Positions 1 to 5,500 of a stretch of 6,751 nt of DNA are shown here, in pieces. The notes beneath the pieces were generated by a model. It had not been told where the DNA came from, made no database searches, and worked only from the letters and a program-made list of their open reading frames with translations. The position numbers and the translations under genes are program-made. Positions within the stretch are counted from its first letter, which is position 1, and every line of letters starts with the position of its first letter. The stretch lies in contig JAZNNT010000015.1 in the NCBI GenBank assembly GCA_045580405.1, forward strand, positions 1 through 6,751, written 5' to 3'. The DNA is from SIG452 sp045580405 (GTDB lineage: Bacteria; Bacillota; Clostridia; UMGS1840).

Positions 1-182
1 CCGTCTAAAGCAGTAAAGGTAATATCAGCGGATAAATCGGAGGTGCTCAGTTTATTCACACCTTTGATCATATACAAATATTTTACAGTACCGCTGCCGG
101 ATAAAGTTGCGGTAGAACCGGTTTCGTTGATTAAAGTAACAGCTCTGTCGGATGCCACACGGTAGATACCTGCGTTTTCGGC
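1..182 (-). repeat. Fourth module of the downstream gene, N-terminal part only
   Basis: The visible sequence reads AENAGIYRVASDRAVTL, then INETGSTATL, YLYMIKGVNKLSTS and ITFTALDG before the edge. This is the N-terminal half of the repeat family. It is introduced by PTYAPVGTITYTAENAGIYRV, which closely parallels PTYAPAGTMGYTAENAGIYRV before the B module of the upstream gene. The cut-off half may therefore be B-like. Everything past about 60 residues lies outside the window. Confidence 0.75.
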
Positions 183-2408
183 AGTGTAGGTAATGGTGCC
201 AACCGGTGCATAGGTGGGAACCGGAGGCGGAGTGGGCTCAGGCAGTTCCACAGCAATGGTTTTTAAGCTTGCTAAGTTCACCTGGGGACCCCATACTGTG
301 TGGTCTTTGATTGCGGTTTCTGCAGTTTGAGACAGACGCAAAGAACCAATGGTTGCAGTATTGGAACCGGTATTGGTAATGGTGATTTGGTTTGCACCTT
401 CTCTGACATACAAAAATTCCATATCCTGCTGAGCGGAACCATCTGCCCAACAAGTACTCTGCCAACCGGCAGCATCTTTGGTAATTTCTGCATAGAAGCC
501 GGTATCAGAAGTCAGTTCAAAGGTATGCTGATAGCTATCCTGAACATTGATATAAGGATAAACAATCCCTGCACCGGATGCACTCACGGTTGCAGTTAAG
601 GTAGCGGATTCGCCGGCACCAAGATACAGTGTACCGTTCGTTGCCTGTGTGTGACTTTCCGCATAGCAAACAGATTGGGTAACAATCTGATCCATATATG
701 CTAAACCATTGCCTTCTAAATTTGTGAAGGTTAGGGTTGCATCAGTGTTGGTGGTTTCAATTTTGTTTACACCTGCAATTAAGTAGATGTATTTGGTTTC
801 GCCTGCCGCTAAGGTTACAGTGGAACCGGTTTCGTTCGTCAAAGTAACCGCTTTGTCACTGGTTACCTGATGAACACCTGCATAAAGCGCAGTGTAGGTA
901 ACATATTCGGCAGCGGGAGTCGGTTCGGGAGTAGGCGTCGGATCGGGTTCTGCCACATAAGCAACAACCTTCAAAGATGCCATATTCATCTGGTCTTTCC
1001 AGTAATCTGCTTCTGCTAAAACGCCGGTCGTACAAATTTTAACAGCGTATAAAGTAACAGAGTTATCACCAATATTTTCGATGGTAATTTCCTGCGCGCC
1101 GTCTCTTACATAGAGCATTTCAGGATCCTTACGATCTGCATCTGCCCATGCAGAAGAGCTATAGTTAGCAGCAAGATAAATGTCTGCGTAATAGCCGGTA
1201 TCAGTGGTTACTCTTACAGTGTTACCTGCACCGGAGGCAGGAGCAATGTAGGGATATACAAGACCTGCAGAGATTACATTCGGCGTGTAGGTTGCAGTAT
1301 ATTTTGCACCGGGTGCCAAAGTCACATTGGCAAAGCCGGAAATCACATCGCCGGTATCACCGGGAAGAATAGGTTCTTCGGTCATGGTAACTTCGCTGAT
1401 GTAATCTAAACCGTTGCCTTCTAATTCGGTTACGGTTAAGGTGATCGTATCATCAGTGGTTTCGATGATATTTTCGCCCGCAATCAGGTAGAAGTAATCG
1501 GTAGCACCTGCAGCTAAGGTAACGGTGTGACCGGTTTCATTGGTCAGCGTTACCGCTTTGTCGCTTTTTACCTGATACACACCTGCATAAGGAGCAGTGT
1601 AAGTAATGGTCGGAATTACTTCCGGAGTGGGGTCGGGAGTGAGGCTATAGGGAACAACCTTTAAGGATGCCATATTCATCTGGTCTTTCCAGTAAGCTGC
1701 TTCCGCTAAAACACCGGTAGTACGAATGCCAACGGAATAGAAGGTCACGTTGGAAGAACCGATATTTTCAATGGTGATTTCCTGTGCGCCGTTTCTTACG
1801 TAGAGCATTTCAGGATCCTGACGGGCTGCATCACCCCATGCAGAAGAGCTATAGTTGTAATCCAGATAAATGTCTGCATAGTAACCGGTATCGGTGGTTA
1901 CTCTAACAGTGTTACCTGCGCCAACGGCAGGAGCAATGTAGGGATATACCAAACCTGCACTGATTACATTCGGAGTGTAGGTTGCAGTATATTTTGCACC
2001 GGGCGCCAAAGTCACATTGGCAAAGCCGGTAATGGTATCGCCGGTATCACCGGGAAGAATCGGCTCATTGGTCATAGTAACCTGGCTGATGTAATCAAGA
2101 CCGTTTCCGTCTAATGCGGTAAAGGTCAGGTTTGCGGATGCGCTGCTTTTGGTAAGATTGTTGTTACCCTGAATCAGGTAGAAGTAATCACTAACACCTG
2201 CTTGTAAGGTAACGGTATGCCCAGTTTCGTTCGTCAAGGTAACTGCTCTATCAGAAGTTACCTGATACACGCCGGCATAAGGCGCATCGGTGGGAGATAC
2301 AGTTTCCCCTGCTGCATAAGCGGCAGTTGCCGGTAAAACAGTGACCAGCATACTTGCCACCATTGTGAAAACTAAAAGGAATGAAAGTAATTTTTTGCAT
2401 GCTTGCAT
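1..2408 (-). CDS. Secreted multi-repeat protein, modules A-A-B-(partial), 3' end outside window
   Basis: I see an uninterrupted reading frame of 802 codons from ATG at 2408 to the left edge, with no stop. The start is fixed by an AAGGAGGG site 11 bases upstream and by the signal peptide that follows directly (residues 1-32). The rest is four copies of one module family at about residues 42-254, 272-484, 507-720 and 743 onward. Pro-rich linkers separate them (for example PDPTPTPEPTP and LPEPTPPPVPTYAP). Each full copy has an N-terminal half with AGVYQV, AVTLTNETG and YFYLI.G, and a C-terminal half with VYPYI, TDTGYYA, LYVR.GA..ITI.N.G and a closing W..Q.N.ASLK motif. I do not recognise the family; it reads as all-beta. 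No catalytic domain is reached. The upstream neighbour carries the same modules ahead of a beta-helix enzyme domain, so an enzymatic or binding C-terminus beyond the edge is likely (inference). The codon at 2-1 is incomplete (GG, Gly). Confidence 0.93.
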   Translation of the reverse strand, partial: MQACKKLLSFLLVFTMVASMLVTVLPATAAYAAGETVSPTDAPYAGVYQVTSDRAVTLTNETGHTVTLQAGVSDYFYLIQGNNNLTKSSASANLTFTALDGNGLDYISQVTMTNEPILPGDTGDTITGFANVTLAPGAKYTATYTPNVISAGLVYPYIAPAVGAGNTVRVTTDTGYYADIYLDYNYSSSAWGDAARQDPEMLYVRNGAQEITIENIGSSNVTFYSVGIRTTGVLAEAAYWKDQMNMASLKVVPYSLTPDPTPEVIPTITYTAPYAGVYQVKSDKAVTLTNETGHTVTLAAGATDYFYLIAGENIIETTDDTITLTVTELEGNGLDYISEVTMTEEPILPGDTGDVISGFANVTLAPGAKYTATYTPNVISAGLVYPYIAPASGAGNTVRVTTDTGYYADIYLAANYSSSAWADADRKDPEMLYVRDGAQEITIENIGDNSVTLYAVKICTTGVLAEADYWKDQMNMASLKVVAYVAEPDPTPTPEPTPAAEYVTYTALYAGVHQVTSDKAVTLTNETGSTVTLAAGETKYIYLIAGVNKIETTNTDATLTFTNLEGNGLAYMDQIVTQSVCYAESHTQATNGTLYLGAGESATLTATVSASGAGIVYPYINVQDSYQHTFELTSDTGFYAEITKDAAGWQSTCWADGSAQQDMEFLYVREGANQITITNTGSNTATIGSLRLSQTAETAIKDHTVWGPQVNLASLKTIAVELPEPTPPPVPTYAPVGTITYTAENAGIYRVASDRAVTLINETGSTATLSGSGTVKYLYMIKGVNKLSTSDLSADITFTALD
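249..890 (-). repeat. Type B module of the downstream gene
   Basis: About 214 residues, from ALYAGVHQV to LASLKTIAV. The N-terminal half is close to type A (AVTLTNETGSTVTLAAGE, YIYLIAGVNKIETT). The C-terminal half is a distinct subtype: LYLGAGESATLTATVSASG, GIVYPYINV, LTSDTGFYAEI, GWQSTCWADGSAQQDMEF, LYVREGANQITITNTGS and VWGPQVNLASLK. It matches the second module of the upstream gene (5364-6083) much better than its own A neighbours, which defines the A and B subtypes. The Cys in STCWADG is conserved in both B copies and absent from A. Confidence 0.82.
957..1595 (-). repeat. Type A module, copy 2 of the downstream gene
   Basis: About 213 residues, from APYAGVYQV to SLKVVAY, exactly collinear with copy 1 at a 690-base offset and with no net insertion. 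Example: 1291-1339 and 1981-2029 differ at one base in 49. Differences concentrate in the middle of the N-terminal half (LIAGENIIETTDDTITL against LIQGNNNLTKSSASANL) and in the linker. It carries the same VYPYI, TDTGYYADIY, LYVRDGAQEITIENIG and YWKDQMNMASLK motifs. It is followed by the linker VAEPDPTPTPEPTPAAEY. Confidence 0.85.
1647..2285 (-). repeat. Type A module, copy 1 of the downstream gene
   Basis: About 213 residues, from APYAGVYQV to SLKVVPY. The N-terminal half holds AVTLTNETGHTVTL, DYFYLIQG and GNGLDYISQV. The C-terminal half holds VTLAPGAKYTATYTP, GLVYPYIAP, VTTDTGYYADIY, DPEMLYVRNGAQEITIENIG and YWKDQMNMASLKVV. The pattern of short beta strands, with a conserved G..EITI.N.G strand, resembles beta-sandwich carbohydrate-binding modules, but I cannot assign a named family. 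It is the first module after the signal peptide. At the DNA level it is a near copy of the next module, offset by exactly 690 bases. Confidence 0.85.
2120..2200 (-). repeat. 81-bp exact direct repeat, copy in the downstream gene
   Basis: Every base of 2120-2200 matches 6671-6751. It encodes AGVSDYFYLIQ through NLTF of the first module. Identity breaks at once on the 3' side in coding terms: 2119 is g where 6670 is a, and the neighbouring codons are diverged. How far it extends in the other direction is unknown because the second copy ends at the window edge. Confidence 0.95.
2313..2408 (-). other. Sec signal peptide of the downstream gene
   Basis: Residues 1-32 read MQACKKLLSFLLVF and continue with a hydrophobic core to PATAAYA, then AGET. 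There is a Lys pair at 5-6, a hydrophobic stretch at about 7-25, and an A-Y-A cleavage motif, so cleavage is expected between residues 32 and 33. This sends the protein out of the cell through Sec. Cys4 lies before the hydrophobic core and not at a lipobox, so this is not a lipoprotein signal. Confidence 0.9.
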
Positions 2409-2419
2409 TTTTGTCGGAA

Positions 2420-2427
2420 CCCTCCTT
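2420..2427 (-). promoter_or_regulatory. Ribosome binding site of the downstream gene
   Basis: The minus strand reads AAGGAGGG, eleven bases before the ATG at 2408. This near-perfect anti-16S match decides the start codon. A second ATG at 2400 is in another frame, meets a stop early and lacks a signal peptide. Confidence 0.88.
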
Positions 2428-2460
2428 AAGATGTAAAAAACATTGTAGATTGCGCGGGGT

Positions 2461-2489
2461 TTTATGTTTTTATTTCCGGAATATGCCAA
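2461..2489 (-). promoter_or_regulatory. Candidate sigma-A promoter for the downstream gene
   Basis: On the minus strand there is a -35-like TTGGCA (2489-2484, 5/6 match), a 17-base spacer and a -10-like CATAAA (2466-2461, 4/6 match). Transcription would begin near 2454, giving a leader of roughly 45 bases that contains the ribosome binding site. The -35 lies within one arm of the perfect inverted repeat at 2478-2505, so a DNA-binding protein at that repeat would compete with RNA polymerase (inference). A TACAAT at 2447-2442 is an alternative -10, but its -35 (AAAACA) is weak. The two genes may instead be co-transcribed. Confidence 0.4.
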
Positions 2490-2515
2490 GAAATTGGCAT
2501 ATTCCATTTTTTTTT
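2478..2515 (+). terminator. Perfect 12-bp hairpin plus T9, terminator-shaped on the plus strand
   Basis: The arms GGAATATGCCAA (2478-2489) and TTGGCATATTCC (2494-2505) pair perfectly around a GAAA loop and are followed by A and nine T (2507-2515). This is the form of an intrinsic terminator for plus-strand transcription, yet both genes are on the minus strand. Read on the minus strand, the hairpin starts 14 bases after the TAA of the upstream gene and has the A tract before it and no U tract after it. It could still protect or end that transcript, or serve as an operator for the downstream gene. Confidence 0.5.
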
Positions 2516-2519
2516 GCAA

Positions 2520-5500
2520 TTATTCGTCTGCAGGCTTATCCACACCGCGCATGGTACGCCAAGTGGGATAATAGTCGATAGCAGCAACTCTGGACTTATC
2601 TTCTACGCCTGCTTCTGCCATAACACGCTCTGCGGTTTGGCTCCAGGTACGAACATTGATATTGTTGGAGCCGTAACTCACACCTGCGGTATCCAACGGG
2701 AAGGTGGCAAAGTATTTGGGGTCACCGCCGTCGGTATGGTTATATGCTGCATAGTTGTCATTTAAATTTACATTTTTTCTTGCAAAGAGCCAAAAGTCAC
2801 CGGAATCATTGGCATTTTGGAACACATTGTCGCAAATCTGAATGTATCCGGAGCCTTCGTCAAGATATAAGCCACCACGACGGAAGTCATCGGGGTCTAC
2901 AAAATAGTTATCCATAATGTGGGTATTTAGCTGATCGCACAAGGTGTAAATCTGAGCGCCATCGTCCAACACCTGCAAGCAATCCTGGATTTTATTATAT
3001 GCCACCGTGTGATTACCGCATTGGGTGGAAGCATTGTAGCCCCATCCCCAGCCTACGGCAATTCCGGTGTAGCCCAGATTTCTGATGTCGTTGTGGTGAA
3101 TGTTTACGCCGTTTGCATAATACACGGCAACTGCATTCAGCCCCAAAAATTCCTGGGTGCAACGGCGGAAAATGTTGTCTCCAATTTCAATGTTAGAGCA
3201 ACGCTCCACCTTGCCATCGTAGGTCTTATTGTGCAGATAGTTCCCTACCGATATGCCTCCACCGGAAATATCGTGGAAATCACTGTGAATCACTTTGGAG
3301 TTGGACACGCCTTCGGTAAAATAGATGCCGCTGGAGCCAAGACAAGCAAATTCACAACCGTTAAACACTACGGAATCTGCATAAGAAACCAAAACCTGCG
3401 CATGCATCAGCTCTTGAGAATAATAGGTTTCGGTGCCGATGCGAAGCTCGTCTGACTGGTTAAATGCCGCACCGTAGAGAGTGGCATCGTCCCAGGCGCC
3501 GTGTTGGAAGGAAATATTTTGAAATTCCAAATTTTCCACTTTGGAAGAGGAGCTGACACCTCCAATGGTGAGCAATCCATCCGTTACGGCACAATAGGTT
3601 TGGGCAGTGGTCATATCTTCGTTGGCATAGGGATAGTAATACATTTTACGATTGGTTTTATCAAAATAAAACTCACCGGGCTGATCCATCAGCGCCATTG
3701 CATTTTCTAAATAGAATGCTCTGATATGGCCATTGAGGTCAATAGGCATAATGGTTTGCGTATGATTATTAAGCAAATATGCGTTAAAATACGGATATTT
3801 GGTATTGATATATGCATAGTTGGAATCATAGGTAACGCTGTCTACCGGGAAACGATGGTTTGCCCATGCAAGATTGAACACAATCTGCATGCGAGACTCC
3901 CCTGCCAATTCTCTGGAAATGTTAGGACGTTCGCTGAGGCTGACTTTAATACCGTCTGCCTTATGGGAACTGTTTTTTGGAGAGGAAGGGGTAATAGGAT
4001 CTCCCCAATACCACTGATCACTTCGTGCCATGGTTGCCTGATAACCGTTCACATACAAGGCTCTGGTTTCACGGGTGGTAGTAGTAGCTACCCAATATTC
4101 TTCGCCGGGAACCTTGCTCCATTTACCGGTTAAAGGTTCGCCACCGGATAGAACAGGACGATTGTCCGGGTCGTCTCCTCGGATAATCACCTTGTAGCCG
4201 TTCTTCCCGCTCATGGTGGGGTCAATCGTAATAGTGGTATTGCTGCGGTAAACACCGGGAGCCACATGAATGACAATATCTCCGGTCATAGCAGCATTTA
4301 CGGATTTCACCTTGGTAAGTGCCTGTGCCACAGTGGCAAGAGGTGTTTCCGGAGATAATCCGTCATTGGTGGATTTTCCGTCGGGTGCCACATAGAAATC
4401 CATATAGGCACCGCTGGCAGTGTAGGGCGTAATCTCTTCCATATCGGAAAGTGCCAGAATTTTAAGCGTGCTGCCTGCTTCCACATCTGCCAGGCTAAAA
4501 GAAACAGTGGTGGAGGTGCTGCTCGCCGTTTGAGGGATTTGCGCCAGCTTTTCGCCCTTGTAAATTGCACAAATCAGCGTGATGTTGCTGGGAATATCCG
4601 AGCAATTCACGGTAACGGTGGAACGTCCTTCCGGAAGGGTGGCAACCAACTGGTTAGAAGCATCTTTAATTCTGACCGTGGGGATTGCCGCTTCTTCTTC
4701 CAAAGCTGCCTCATAAAGAGCAATCAGCTCTGCAGGCGTATCATAATCCTTACCAACCATGCTCCAAAATGCCATAGGCGGATATGCCAGGCCTTCGGTG
4801 TCGGCTTCCACATCAATATAGACGTAATCGCCGGAGGTTAACAGGGCTTCATAAATGCCTTGGGAGGTGGCAATATCTTTGATTCCGTAAAGAATCTGAT
4901 ATTCTTTGGAATAGGTGTCTTCTAAAGTGAAGGAGTCAAAATAGAATGTATCGCAATAGAAAGTAAATTTCAGTGTATGCGTTCCCTTGGATAAAGGGAA
5001 GGTCGCCACACATTCTTCCTGATAGGAATAGGTGGCGGAGCGGTCACTTTGGAAGTGCATATTTTCATAGAAATAGTTGATTCCGTCGATGGATATATCA
5101 AAGGAAACATCCTTCCAGGCAGCACCTCTCATATATAAATTGAAAACTGTGTCTTCTTCTACGTTAATGGTGTAACTACCGTTTGATTCCGAACCCACCT
5201 TGGCAACTGAAGTGCCGGCATAGGTGGTTTTGGAAAGACTGCCGGCGGCGTAATTTTCAGCCTGGTACACCGTTCTCATCGCTCTGTCGGAAACATCGGG
5301 GTTTACCGAGGGAGGGGTGGGAGTCGGTTCGGCAGTGGGAACAGGTGAAGGCACGGTTGCCCCTTCTGTTACCTTTAAATTTCCCAAATTAATTTGGGAA
5401 CCCCATGTTGCATGATTTTTCACGCTGTCGGAACCGTCTGTCATAGACATACGAAGGGATGCAACGGTAGCGGTGTTACTTCCGGTATTCTGAATGGTGA

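Noticed and set aside
249..2285. CRISPR-like or mobile-element repeats
   Set aside because: The repeats are about 690 bases, in frame and encode protein modules. No short regularly spaced repeats, transposase or terminal inverted repeats are present.
2398..2400. ATG at 2400 as an alternative start of the downstream gene
   Set aside because: It is in a different frame that ends at an early TGA and encodes no signal peptide. The ATG at 2408 opens the 802-codon frame.
2397..2408. Lipoprotein signal because of Cys4 in MQACKK
   Set aside because: The Cys precedes the hydrophobic core and no lipobox is found. The A-Y-A site fits signal peptidase I.
3009..3455. 148-codon open frame on the plus strand, and other plus-strand frames (3726-4133, 4530-4841, 300-599)
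   Set aside because: They lie antisense to well-supported minus-strand domains, have no ribosome binding site or recognisable protein features, and follow from codon bias in the real genes.
5381..5400. Perfect 20-bp palindrome (TTCCCAAATT and its complement)
   Set aside because: It lies inside the codons for SQINLG at the conserved end of a B module. The corresponding place in the other B module is not palindromic, so it looks like a coding coincidence.
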